DNA of 27,772 bases from Rhizophagus sp. LPA8_4_AMF (taxonomy: Eukaryota; Glomeromycota; Glomeromycetes; Glomerales; Glomeraceae), in contig JADRCO010000715.1 of the NCBI GenBank assembly GCA_021464525.1, forward strand, positions 1 through 27,772, given 5' to 3'. The notes beneath the pieces are model-generated. The model was not told the origin of the DNA. It saw only the letters and a program-made list of their open reading frames with translations, and searched no databases. Shown piece after piece: positions 12,440 to 26,276 of the stretch. Position 1 is the stretch's first letter. Every line of letters starts with the position of its first letter. The position numbers and the translations under genes were made by a program.

Positions 12440-15400
12440 ATGATATTCCAACATGAAGAATTTGCTTCTCATATGTCATTTCGATTAATGAACCAACATG
12501 GTGTTAATGATCCTATAAAGTTAATATCAATGTGCCCAACAATGGATTTACTCGCAGTTTGTACTGAAACAGATTCTGTTTGGGTAGCTAGGTGGTTTAA
12601 CTCCCTAGAAAAAATTTGGACTTTGCCAGCTGAAAAACATGGCGAAGACAGAGTGGCGGTATTAACGTGGAGACCCGACGGTAATAGTTCAGAATACTTG
12701 CATAGTTTTGAGTTCAGTGTCAAATATATAAATTATGAATTGGTACATTATCAGGCAAAGTAATTGCTTTGGGTTATTCAAGCGGTGCCATTAGACTTTA
12801 CAACGTTGATAAATTGGAAATGATACATGAGTTATTTCCACAATCTACTGATCCAAAACTAAAAACTAATTCAATATCATCATCCGCAATAAATTTTCTG
12901 ATTTGGGTTCAGGAGAATGAAAGTGATAATGAAAATGTGAACGAACAACAGGTTTCTATTAAACACAAACGAATAATTATTTAAATTCTTAGCTTTAGAC
13001 TTGTTATTAATTATTCTGGCTTATCAGATTAATTATCTTAGCACACATCCTGTACAAAGACACTTACCTAAACTTAACACAATTCCACGTGCAAAGCCAA
13101 TAAGGTGGGTATGTTTGCTCATACTTTTGATATAATCCGTAGCTTCATATTCGATCTCTTTAAAACATCTAGTAATCTTTTGGGAAACATAAACGAATCA
13201 TACGAAGATGAACTTGAAGATGAACCTTCCAATCTTATTGATTTATTAATAGCGGGGGACGCATCTGGGAATTTGCATCTGAGGTTTCCTTTCAATTTAT
13301 AATTTGTACTATGAAAAAATTTTATAATGAATACAAAAAAATGAAAATTTTATTTATTACATTAGCGTTTACGGCATATATCAGTTACTACCTCTCTCAA
13401 TATCTAATCATATAAAGTCACAGGCTTGTGTTTTTCTTCTTTTCTTACAGTCATGCATAATAGATAAGATAAATTAAATTGATATTCTCAATTTAGAGTG
13501 CAAAAATTATAAAAGCTTCAATTACACCTGATCTCTCTTACATCATATTGTTTGTTCGCGCAAGTTATACCTCTTCAGCCGTTAAATCCAAAACTTCGAG
13601 TAACGATAAATTAGTTGAAGTCATTCTTAACACAGGCTTGCTTCACGCACGTAAAAATGAAATACGAACTTTATCTCAAACGTACACTACTATCAAATAT
13701 TTGACAGAGTATATATTCGAAGGTTTTAAACAGATCAAAGCTGAATACGAAAATATGAAATCAAGTGCCAAGATATATATTGATAAATTTCAATCGGTAT
13801 TGTTAGAAAATGATGGTAAGCCAATTGTTATTAATTAAAAGAAAATAACAATTTTATGTTTCTAACTCTAATTTTAAATAAAAAAAAGCCAACTCAAAAT
13901 TATCTGCAGAGTTTGTGCATTTTCTGGCCACTGGAAGACCGAGTTCTTTACTACATAAATATTTGGAAATGCATCTTACTAAGAGGGTAATAAATTTACA
14001 AAAGTTTATATTAATATTTATTGATATTGAAGCGTCTTATAACTTCAGGGGCTGAAAGATTGGGAAAATAAAGGCCAAAAGTCTTTCGAGCAAATTCGGG
14101 AATACATACACCATTATGTTAGACCGGGTTGTGAAAGATTGCTTTTACGGTTGAGTACGTTAATTGGATATTGTAAATGGTATGTCTTTACATTGGTTCC
14201 TTCTTATTTGGCGTTTCTATTCTTAACTATTTTTGCAAAATTAAGGCAACAAAGATTTAAAGGTCTTGGACTATCAGAGTCATATGTTCGTTCTATTATA
14301 GTTTCTACCGAATGTCTCATTAATAGGCTCGAAAATATGTTAAATGCGGTTGACGAAAAATACTTAAATTTTATGGAGTTTCAACAGTGGCTTCAATATG
14401 GTACGTTCTTTTTTATCAATATTTTTTAATGAAATTAATGTAATTATTTTATATTATATAGAATTCGACAATATCAGTTTAGTAGATCATAATCAAAGCC
14501 AAGAAGCACCGCCGCGCATTGACATTAATAAGGTTGCTTCTTATATAAAAAGTTCCTTGCATATGGATTTCTTGGATGATTATTTTGAAGAAACAGCAGA
14601 TATTCCTTTGCCTGACATGTTAATATTGCGATGTAATAAAATGTCCACTTCAACAGCATATAACGTTGTTAATTCAGTTGATACAAAAGAATTTTTGGAT
14701 ATAATTGATAATCTTATAGAAGATACAGAAGGAACACTTTTGTTATTATTAGATACGCGAATTGTAACAAAAGTAAGATATTTAATTGTATTAAATTCAC
14801 TTAAATTCACTTAAATTCACTAAATTATTATTTTTTCATCATTTTTTTTTAATTAATTTATTAGGAAAATCAGACATTTATATATGTTGCATTCTGTTTG
14901 TCTAGAACTATTCAATATTTGCCACCGTCTTGTAAATGTTATATCTTTTATGTTATTTTATTTCTCTTTTGTTCTAATAACTATTTTAAACGCATTTGTA
15001 GTGTGGGTTCTTCGTTCATCTTTAAAATCGGAAAATGCACTTGATTCACTTGAAAAGCCTTATGATAAACGAACAAGTGAAATCACTTTCATCAGGTTAT
15101 CAAACCAGGAGCGTCAAAATGAATATCTTAGAATTACAGATATGCGATTATTTGATGATGAAAAGATGCATATAATTGTTACTGGGCTTAATGAAACAGG
15201 TTATTTTCCATACTGACTGTATTTATAATAATGTTTGATTTTATTAATCGATTTTTATCTTTTATATTTGAGAACTATAGAAAATGAGGTAAGTTTTATA
15301 GCTGAAGTGAACTATTCAAAATTAACTTTTGTACAAGTTACAGGACCATACATCATTCAAGCAATAGAAAAATCAAATAGGGTTAATGTTGTTGACCAAA

Positions 15401-15697
15401 TATTGAATCAAAAGGTATGCAAAGCTCCGCTAATAAGTTGTTATATTCTTTATTAAACGTCTTTGATTATTCTGATTCTTTTCAATTAAATTATCAAAGA
15501 ATTTGGAAAATTTTAACTCTCTCTTAGTACATCAGTATCGTGAAATCACACAATTTAAGCCATCGAAATTAATAACCAATGGCGCAAGAAGATTAGCTTG
15601 TATTTTAAGTGAAGATAAGAAAAGAATAATTATACTCGATACAAATGATCAGGAGGATGAAGACGAAGATAACTGTGAAATGATGCAGTTTTCGTAA
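12440..15697 (+). CDS. APC4: Anaphase-promoting complex subunit 4 (APC4)
   Basis: Fourteen exons: 12440-12680, 12755-12951, 13028-13104, 13143-13283, 13366-about 13429, 13497-13815, 13889-13986, 14049-14179, 14246-14400, 14462-14772, 14865-14931, 15002-15199, 15281-15414, 15500-15697; about 776 aa (human about 808). APC4 is a scaffold of the APC/C ubiquitin ligase that drives anaphase and mitotic exit. The N-terminal WD40 region has LTWRPDGKVIALGYSSGAIR and RHLPKLNTIPRAK. The middle is the long helical APC4 domain: EFVHFLATGRPSSLLHKYLE, YVRPGCERLLLRLSTL, GLGLSESYVRSIIVSTECL, FMEFQQWLQYEFD. The C-terminal strand region has PSKLITNGARRLACIL. Intron 3 would be only 38 nt. The exon 5 donor is unclear (GC at 13424 or GT at 13430, both in frame, a two-codon difference). 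Three acceptors end in AAG. Confidence 0.9.
14791..14820 (+). repeat. Perfect 10-bp tandem repeat, three copies, in APC4 intron 10
   Basis: TTAAATTCAC occurs three times in a row, followed by a partial fourth copy. It lies inside the intron between APC4 exons 10 and 11, 18 nt after the donor. Confidence 0.9.
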
Positions 15698-15887
15698 AAT
15701 AAAATTTTATAGTTAAATATTAGTAAAATTCCAATAGGATTTGCTTTACTGTATTGCTTATTTCGACTAGTATATATCAAGATAATAAATTTTTTGATCA
15801 TAGTACAAATATACACACGTGATTGTATAACCCTGTAAGTTATAAAATTTACTCAACTTTTTTGATTTGGTTTGTTTAGCGATAAAA
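15698..15887. promoter_or_regulatory. APC4 3' / TBL1-like promoter, with CACGTG box at 15816-15821
   Basis: A 190-bp tandem spacer. The box ACACGTGAT sits about 70 bp before the next start codon and is followed directly by GATTGTATAA. The same decamer abuts another CACGTG box at 23201-23216. Confidence 0.4.
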
Positions 15888-18378
15888 ATGAATGTCCAAG
15901 TCACCTCAGATGATATAAACATTTTAATTTATAAATATCTTCATGAGTCAGGTTCGTCATTACATTTGCGAGTTATATTGTTTATTTCTTATATGAATTT
16001 TATTCTAATATGTTGTTATAGGTTTTAATTTCTCACCTGCAGTTTTTAACATGGAGGCTAAGGTTGAAGAAGCAGCCCGCAGAAAGGGTATTGCTGAAAA
16101 AGATGTAGAAACTGGACTACTTGTAAAGATCATATACAAAGGCCTTTTTTATATGGACATGGAATTGCACGCATTACCGGTAATTACATATTTATTACAT
16201 GTTATTTTGAATATGGATCTAAATTAACAAAACTTTATTTTCAGGATGAATCTACGATTAAATGTAGTGCACCTATACATTTAATACATAGGCACCGTTG
16301 CATAACAAATGTATCATCCTTAACTACTACAGTTCAAAATACTACAAATGAGATAAATGATGGTAACGAAACAAATCAAATCAATGAAAATAATGATAAC
16401 AATTTAAATCAAAATAATAATGACAAAAAGCGGAAATATGAATCTTCAACCGAAGAAGAAGAAATTAAACATCATGACGAAGAGCAGCGTAGTAATAAAG
16501 AAAGAGAACAAAAAAAGGAAAAAGATCGTGCTAGAGGAAAGGATCGTAAAAAAGATGAACGTGTGAGAGATCGGAAAAGAATTAAAGATAAAGATCGAGA
16601 AGCAGAAGTTGAACTCACGCGTAATAATGGTAATGACCCATTCTATTAAATTCGTCCTCATATGTCCATTTTCATATATATATATATATATATTTTAGTA
16701 AATAGCCAACCGAGCCCAAGTACATCTAACAACATTATAGAATTGAAAGGTCACAGTAAAGATGTATTTTTATGCGCATGGAATCCAAAAGATACTAACA
16801 TTTTAGCAACATGGTAAATGTTTTGAAGCGAAGAATGAATAATGACTTTTGATAATTTAATTTTTATTTATTTTCTTAATTACTTAGTAGCTTAGACGGT
16901 ACTTCGCGAATCTGGAATATTACAAATTGGCAAAAAGATCACGCACAACCCACCCTTATTAAACGCTTTATTAAAAATAATCCTTCAGATGTATGCTGGC
17001 TAGATTGGAACGTGAGTAGATAAGAGCATTTGTTTCATTATCCAGCTCATTAAGTTATAATGTTAATACGTTAATATCTCTGTTAGCCAACCGAGGCCAA
17101 TACAATAGCTATTGCGTATGCGGATGGATTTTCTTGTATTTATAATTCTAAAGGTATATATGGATGAACGAAAAGGTTTAAATATATAATTAATAATAGT
17201 AATAATATATTAAAATATAGGAGCTTTACGTAGCAACTCCCAAGTAAATTCCGTGTTAACGATCAAATGGAGTCCAAAAGGTGAACACCTACTTACAGTT
17301 ACTCAAGATGGGTTTAGTATTTGTACAGATAAACGTGGAAATACTGTTGGGCAGTATAAACATGAAAGTTAATATTTATTTTTTATGTTTTCATTTCTTT
17401 CCTTTTCTTTACTATTAAAAATTTAATTATAGTCTAATTATTCAAATTTTATAGCTGTATATGATGTCGCATGGGCTAGTGATGACTCATTTGCTGCAAG
17501 TACAAAAAATAATATATTGTTTTACACCATTAAACAAGAAAATCCAATTAAAACGTTAACTGGACATGAAGGACCAGTCAAATGTTTGGCCTATGACAGT
17601 AGTAAGACTTATTTGGCAAGTGGCTCCTCGGATTATACGGTCAAGGTATTCTATCATTATTATTATTTATTATTTATTATTATTATAATTATTACTAACA
17701 TACATTTGATAATTTATAGATCTGGAAGGAAAATAAAAAGGTTGTGCATTCACTCAATCATGAAAGTGCCGTACATGCTTTAACATGGTCTCAAGCAATG
17801 AAATCAACTAACAAGAAAAAAGAAACAGGTTATATTCTTGCTACGTAAGTGTAATATAATTAATGAACACTATTATTTAAGGATTATTAATAATTTATAT
17901 TCTATTAAGTGCTACACAAGATCATAAAGTGACAATATGGGATGCAGAGAATGGTAAAAAACTTAAAGAATTTAATGATAATCAAGCCATTATATCTTCA
18001 CTCGAATTTAGTCCGAACGGAGCACTTCTAGCGTTAGGATCGTATGATCAAAACTTATTAATTATCGATTCTAAGGTAAAAAATATATCTACATGAAATC
18101 AATTTTCAATATTTTTTTTTCTCCCTCTCGGTTTTAATTTTAACGGTAAAGTAATGAAATTTTTTTTCTTTCATGCCATCAAAGAGCTATGAACCTAAAA
18201 TTTCTTACAAATCAGATTCACCAATATATCATCTTCATTGGGACGCATTAGGCACTAAAATAGCATTTACTTTGGCAAATGGCAATGTAAGTAGAATCAA
18301 TTATAAGCTGCAAGTTGTTTAAATCCAGAATTTATTCATATTTTATATTTGTAGGTGATCGTTATGGATATGAAGTAA
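15888..18378 (+). CDS. TBL1/Sif2-like LisH-WD40 corepressor subunit
   Basis: Twelve exons: 15888-15951, 16022-16179, 16245-16629, 16699-16813, 16888-17011, 17087-17153, 17221-17367, 17455-17645, 17720-17844, 17910-18075, 18185-18286, 18355-18378; 555 aa. TBL1/TBL1XR1 in animals (SMRT/NCoR-HDAC3) and Sif2 in yeast (Set3C histone deacetylase complex) are nuclear corepressor scaffolds. Residues 6-37 (SDDINILIYKYLHESGF...F) are a LisH tetramerisation motif, and the next 40 match the TBL1 F-box-like part (AARRKGIAEKDVETGLLVKI). A low-complexity Asn-rich then K/R/E/D-rich linker (about 95-200, likely nuclear signal) leads to the WD40 propeller: LKGHSKDVFLCAWNP, CSLDGTSRIWN, VLTIKWSPKGEHLL, LTGHEGPVKCLAYD, GSSDYTVKIW, ATQDHKVTIWD, IYHLHWDALGTKIA, ending NVIVMDMK. 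The spacing and the WSPKGEHLL and HWDALGTKIA blocks are those of TBL1. The last exon is only 24 nt. Confidence 0.93.
16673..16692. repeat. AT dinucleotide microsatellite in TBL1-like intron 3
   Basis: About ten AT units immediately before the pyrimidine/AG acceptor of intron 3. Likely length-polymorphic. Confidence 0.8.
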
Positions 18379-18588
18379 ATCGCAATACACTTAAGTACAG
18401 TTGATTTGAATTATTTTTTTAAATAATAATATTAATAAAAATAATAATTTGAAATTTCATATATATACTAATATGATATTTCCAAAAAAATTTATTATTA
18501 TACGTGTTATACGTGTTAACAACTGTGATTCTTAAATATAATTCCGGAAGAAGGTGAAAATAAAGTTATAACTTTGTATGACAAACTT

Positions 18589-20516
18589 CTAAGAATTAAT
18601 TATTGCCATAATGACATGTTCGTCGCCAATCTGTCTTAGTACACCATCCGCAAAATATTTGCCTATCTTATCTTCTAATCTTTCACGTAAATCATCAATC
18701 GGAGTCTTTTGTAATTCAATATCAATCAAGGGATCTACAGTTTCTTTCAACTTCGCTAACATGTCCTATAAAAAACAAAGGAATTAAAATATCATCGTAC
18801 ACATTGCAAAATACTTATATTGTACATACCACAATAGTATTATAACATCTAGCAGCAGCGTCACGTTTTATTGGATCAAGATCATTCGCATAAGTTGAAA
18901 GTAAATCACCGTAAGTTTTCAAATTTGGAACTAATATGGTCCTAATCACTTCACGGCCTAAAGCGCCCATAGCAACTATACATCCATAGTGAGTGTATAA
19001 AGATTTACTAGTGTCCATAAAACAGCTCATTAAATTTCTTGTAATTCGAGGCTGAAGAGTATTGTAACTTCCGCCATAACGATCACATATTTTGGCAAGA
19101 ATACGTGCAGCTAATTCACGTAAAAACCAATGTTTCTCTCCCATAGATAGTCCTAATTTCCTTCTAACCACACAGGTTAATATTGCCGGCATCAAATTAT
19201 GCAGCTATAATATATAACGTCATTATAGTGAATACAAGGATGTCATGATTAAACGACAAGAAAAATATTTTATAAACTCACATAAGGTTCCAAATAAAGA
19301 CTTTTATTGTTAATTAAAGCCTCGGCCATTTTCAACATTGGCTCTAAAATATTAAAGTTTTTCCTTACGTGTATTCCAATCTAACATAAAATATTATTAT
19401 TAACCGAAGTATTTTATACCAAAATGTCCAATCAGAGAAACTTACTTGTTCACAAATAAATTGTATGAAATATGGAAGAAGTTGAGCTAGTCCAGTATCA
19501 TGTTCGAGATTATTAAGAACATTAACTTTTGTTTTTGAATCTCTAGAGTCCTCACTTTTCATAGCTTTAGTAACTTTTTCGTAAAAAATTTGATGTTCCA
19601 TGGATAAAACATGTTGTACCAAAGGCTTAACTTCAACGTTGTTTGTAACAGGCAATCCAGCTTTAACTTGTAAATCATCATTTTTAGGTACGTATTTTTT
19701 ACGTGCTTCCATTTTGGATTCTTTAATAAAGAACGATTAAGAATTAAAGTAGCGATCAATTAATTTTGAATCACTTGAATTTTATTACCTTCTTCAAGCG
19801 GCGGAGGTGGAGTTGGGTTGTGAGGTATTGCTGGTTGTACACCTTCTACCGCAAGCCAATGAGCTTCAAATAATAATAATCAAGCGTTAAATATATGTAT
19901 TTTCCTCATTGCTTGAGCGAAAAAAATACTAACCACTAAAAGAAACATCAGTAGGAACTCTAGGCATTGCTGAACTAATAACGCTTTCGAATTCCCATTC
20001 GTCATCTTCAACATAAAAAAGATCGTGTTGATTATTCGTAATACGTTGGAATTTTGAATTGTCATTCAGACTAAAACCGTATAATGGCTATATAAACGAA
20101 TAATATTTTATATTATAAGTAATTAATTTAATTAGAACAAAGAAAAAAATTTTTTATATACATACATCTACGTTACGAACACGTAAAGCATTATTAATAT
20201 CTTCTCCCGTAAGTCTCGTGCGTTTTGAGTGACGCATGAATTTGTTCGCTTCCTGTTCGAAGCATAGTTCCGTAACAGTTTAAGTTTATAATTTTTTACG
20301 GAACACTTGGCGATCTGGAAAACGCGAACCACCTGTATTATTTCGTGGACTCTATATTCCACATCGTTTGCCAGCGCAGCAGCCACTTTGTCTTTTAAGT
20401 TTGTAACCCCAACAGTTTCCGCTGTGATCTATTGTTTTTCACAATCAGTTTTATTCAATAAAAAATCATATTCTAAATTTTACCTTAATTGTATCCTTAG
20501 GGAATAGTCCATTCAT
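18589..20516 (-). CDS. TAF6: Transcription initiation factor TFIID subunit 6 (TAF6)
   Basis: Nine exons on the minus strand: 20516-20484, 20428-20333, 20252-20166, 20087-19934, 19863-19789, 19720-19446, 19380-19282, 19204-18830, 18765-18589; 456 aa (S. pombe and S. cerevisiae proteins are about 450-515). TAF6 pairs with TAF9 through a histone fold and belongs to TFIID, and in many fungi to SAGA. The start MNGLFPKDTIKITAETVGV, then VAAALANDVEYRVHEIIQEA and HSKRTRLTGEDINNALRVRN form the histone fold (residues 5-72). PLYGFS and the following aromatic segment with AHWLAVEGVQPAIPHNP are the classic TAF6 linker. The C-terminal half is the HEAT-repeat TAF6C domain: IGIHVRKN, EPYLHNLMPAILTCVVRRKL, WFLRELAARILAKI and YGCIVAMGALG. 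Two acceptors end in AAG. Exon 2 ends CAG|GTGGTT, since reading on would lose the family frame. It is divergent from MIC60 with 210 bp between starts, and converges with the TBL1-like gene 210 bp away. Confidence 0.96.
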
Positions 20517-20726
20517 TGTGAGTCGTTTTTTTAAAATTGGATCGCGAGAGCCTGTTAAGTAAACGTTGCAGCTTCGTACCTTCATCAAAAAAGTAATTGA
20601 ATGATTTTCCTTTTAGATTTTTCGAGAACTGTTACACTGAGAATAATCAAACATAAAAAAAAAACTTTCTCGAAACCTATATATTATAATAGTGACAAAA
20701 GGTATACTTAAATACTGTTTCTAAAC
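20517..20726. promoter_or_regulatory. Divergent promoter TAF6 / MIC60
   Basis: A 210-bp spacer between outward starts. It contains a GC-richer patch near TAF6 and AT-rich sequence with TATATTATAATA (about 20680-20691) near MIC60. No motif was assigned with confidence. Confidence 0.45.
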
Positions 20727-22503
20727 ATGTTAGGAGTTATACGGCAAGCTGCTCGTGTAAGGCCTACAAATTTGTTTTTTTCGTATATTATGAGACAACA
20801 ATTCTCACAAACTAGAAAGGTTCCATTTTACACTTTATTATTTATTTTTCGTAGTCTTAAAAAAAAAAAATTTTTGTGATAAATGTTTTTAAACGCTCTT
20901 CAGAGAATTTTTAGTACCGAAGCAACTTCGAAGGCAACTACAGACACTTCCAAAAGTGTTACCAAGGAAGCTACTGTTGCCCCTGCTGAAGCTATTAGAA
21001 AAGAACTCGGAACTAGCAAAGTCTCTAAAGAAGAATCTCCAAGGAAAAAAGGATTTGGACTCGGTAAATTTATTTTAGGTGTAACACTTTTGGGTGGTAT
21101 AGCTTACGGTGGTTCAATATATTATTCTCTTAAAAATGAAGAATTTCGTGATATTTTTACCGAATATGTTTATGGAGCCGAAAAATCTGTTGAATATGTT
21201 GAAGATCTTCAAAAACAAGGAATTTTTGATAGACTTGAAAAAAAGGGTAAAGAAGTTGTTGATAAAGTGATCCGAATTTTCAAACCTACACCAGCAGTGG
21301 AATCTGGAATAAAAGAATCCACAAAAGATGTCATATTGAATAAAGACCAAAATTTTGTTAATAAAAAAGCAGAATCATTTGAAAATCCGATTCTTCTTAA
21401 ACTTACTAATACTTTAAATGAACTTATTAACATTCTTAGTAATTATGATGTTAAAGATAAAGATGATCTTATTAAACGGGCACAAGAAGAATTAAAAGAA
21501 CTTGAAGTTCATATCGATCTTCTTAAGATTGAAAATCAGGCAAAAATTCAATCTATTATAGATGAACAAATTGAAAAATATAATCAACGATATGCTTCAA
21601 AAGAATACGAACTAAAACAACAATTTGAAGAAGAAAAACGTCGTCTTTATGAACAACATTATGAACAGCTTAAAAGTGAACTCGCTCGTGGGTCGGCGAA
21701 GCACAATGAGGAATTGAAAAATGCACTTTTTCGACAAGCTACTGAGATGCAACGAAGATGGATTCGAGACGTTAAAGTTATGGTTGAACAAGAACGTGGT
21801 GGACGTCTAGCAAGGCTAGACAACATTAATCATAAACTTAAAATACTTGAACGTATAAGCGTAGACAACACCGAACGCTTGGATAGTAGTCTTAAAGCTC
21901 ACAGGCTATGGTGTGCATTAAAATCATTACAAGATGCGGTTGAACAACCACATCGAACTCCCTTTGCTAATCAAATTACTGCTATGAAACATTTGACTTC
22001 AACTGATGAAATTGTAACAACTGTATTATCTACAATTGATGATAACATTGCGAATAATGGAGTAGATTCCGTATCAGATTTATCAGCTCGATTCGCAATT
22101 GTGAGAGAGAAAGTTCGACGCGCATCCCTAGTACCTGAGGACGGCGGTGTATTCGCTCACCTTTTATCTGCTATGTTTTCAAGGATCTTATTCCGTAAAC
22201 ATGGACTTGTAAAAGGGAATGATGTTGAATCCATTCTTTCCAGGGTTCAATATTATCTTAATGAAAATGATTTAGATACTGCGACGCGGGAATTAAATCA
22301 ACTTAAAGGATGGCCAAAGAAATTGGCAGAAGACTGGATCAAAGCTGCTAAAAATCACCTGGAAATCAAGCAGGCGATCGAGGTTATATTAATATATAAT
22401 TATTGCATTCTCACTCAAATATTTTATATATTATGGTAATCTTTTTTTTTTCTTATAGGTAATTGAGACACAGGCTACATTATCAAGTCTTTCAGTAGTA
22501 TAA
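20727..22503 (+). CDS. MIC60: MICOS complex subunit Mic60 (mitofilin)
   Basis: Three exons: 20727-20819, 20904-22382, 22459-22503; 538 aa (yeast Mic60 540 aa). Mic60 is the inner-membrane core of MICOS and builds cristae junctions. Exon 1 encodes a basic, Ser/Arg-rich mitochondrial presequence (MLGVIRQAARVRPTNLF...). A transmembrane helix with small-residue packing follows at residues about 86-106 (FILGVTLLGGIAYGGSIYY). Next comes a long helical, coiled-coil intermembrane-space region (about 200-340, K/E/Q-rich), then the mitofilin signature: HRLWCALKSLQDAV, TPFANQITAMKHL, LSARFAIVREKVRRASLVPE, LSRVQYYLNENDLDTATREL, KGWPKKLAEDWIKAAKNHLE. A Met in the intron (20883), in frame with exon 2, would give a second possible N-terminus (see findings). 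Continuing past the exon 2 donor would replace the conserved C-terminal end with an unrelated tail. Confidence 0.96.
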
Positions 22504-22571
22504 AAGAAAAAAAAAATGACAATAAGAATTCCGAATTTTTAATGTAACCCTCCTATCGTTTTCAACTAATA

Positions 22572-23188
22572 TTAAGATTCATCCATTTTATCATTTTGAT
22601 CTGAAAATTTATCCAATTCTAGAGCTTTTCTCAATAAAGCAATTTTTTCATTTTGAATTTTCATCTTTTCTGCAATAGCTTCATCATGATGTTTATTTTC
22701 ACGTATTAATTCTTCGAAATTCTCGTGATATTCTCGTAGAAAAACTTTTTTGGTATTTTGCTGTGCAAAATAAATTAGATTACACGCGCCATTCACAAAA
22801 TTCGAATCTTTAAATAAAATTAGGTGTTACTTACCAAACTAAGATAAATATCATCACATACTATATGGAATTGAGTTTTCAATGACTCTAAAGCATCTAA
22901 ATCTTCCTTAGAAGGTTCGTAACTCGCTTGTCTTTGACTATAAAAAAAGTTACCAAAATATTTTTTTTACATCGTTTGAAAATCACGAAAAAGATACCTT
23001 AGATGAGCTTGAGTAGCTCTACGTTCGATTATATTACTCGTACGACCATATATTGCCTAGCAAAAGAAAAAAGCTTAATAATACGTATTGAGAAATAAAA
23101 AGACGTGATTTATTAGAAAAATTCTTAATAAAACATTTAATGAAGTTCTGAGCAACTGAATATTATTTTCTAGAGGATTCGAAGACAT
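22572..23188 (-). CDS. Small coiled-coil protein of unknown function
   Basis: Four exons on the minus strand: 23188-23135, 23056-22998, 22937-22835, 22760-22572; 134 aa. I do not recognise it with confidence. It is almost wholly helical: NPLENNIQLLRTSLN at the start, a basic middle (SNIIERRATQAHL), LDALESLKTQFHIVCDDIYL, then a long charged coiled coil (VFLREYHENFEELIRENKHH, AIAEKMKIQNEKIALLRKAL) and an acidic end. The size and two-helix layout recall small helical subunits of large complexes. Mediator Med28/Med29-type subunits are one weak possibility, based only on the L-x-x-E and K-x-x-I-x-x-L pattern. The exon 1 donor is uncertain: a GT further down (CAC|GTC, about 30 nt later) also keeps frame and would add 11 residues. 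A CACGTG box lies 23 bp before the start codon. Confidence 0.65.
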
Positions 23189-23210
23189 TTTCTGGAGAAA
23201 GATTGTATAA

Positions 23211-23216
23211 CACGTG
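23211..23216. promoter_or_regulatory. CACGTG box preceded by GATTGTATAA
   Basis: CACGTGATAT follows directly after GATTGTATAA (23201-23210), 23 bp upstream of the minus-strand start codon. The same decamer adjoins the box at 15816-15821. Confidence 0.35.
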
Positions 23217-23488
23217 ATATTTAAAAGAAACCTCCTGACCACAAGACTTCTACTCCGATCTAATTCAATGTTATACTAAGAATCACTATAACCAATAAAT
23301 AATATTGTCTTTTGTACAACAAATTGATTTACTATATTACATGCATTTTTATGTTGTTTTGTTTTTTATTAAGATTCAGGTGACTGCCCAATTTTTGATC
23401 AGTGCGGTTTGATCTTATAAGGCAAAATTCAGTATAGCAATACCCAATCATTTATAGCGAACAGGCCAAACTTTGCCCAAAATTATTT

Positions 23489-23498
23489 TATATATAAG
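23489..23498 (+). promoter_or_regulatory. TATA-box-like element of the PABP gene
   Basis: TATATATAAG, followed at the usual 25-40 bp by pyrimidine-rich sequence suited to transcription start. The position gives a predicted 5' UTR of about 300 nt. Inferred, with no transcript data. Confidence 0.4.
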
Positions 23499-23641
23499 CT
23501 TAACTCTAGCTGCAACCTTCGTGGCTTTCTCTCCGCCTTGTTATTTTTTTTTTTTTTACTCTTGCCCTGTTCCAACAAAATAAAAAAAACAAAAAAAAAT
23601 AAAAAAAAAATTTATATTTCACGCCTTTATAATTTTATTAG

Positions 23642-23687
<46 letters not shown>
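23642..23687 (+). repeat. 46-bp poly(A) tract in the predicted PABP 5' UTR
   Basis: An uninterrupted run of 46 A on the coding strand, followed by T and nine more A. Shorter A-runs lie 30-60 bp upstream. PABP mRNAs of animals and yeast carry A-rich 5' leaders that bind the protein, and in animals this represses their own translation. A full tract of this size could hold one to two PABP molecules. Confidence 0.75.
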
Positions 23688-23689
<2 letters not shown>

Positions 23690-23811
23690 AAAAAAAATTA
23701 AAATAAAAGTTTGTTCCCCTTTAGATTCATAAATATTATATAAAAAAAAGTTTATTTACATCCTTTATAACGATCCATCAATCCCCTCAGACCCTCTGAC
23801 CCTCTTAATAA

Positions 23812-26276
<2,465 letters not shown>

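Noticed and set aside
17517-17783. Separate small gene at 17517-17783
   Set aside because: It is an exon of the TBL1-like gene read through its donor into the next intron. The WD40 frame continues only after splicing.
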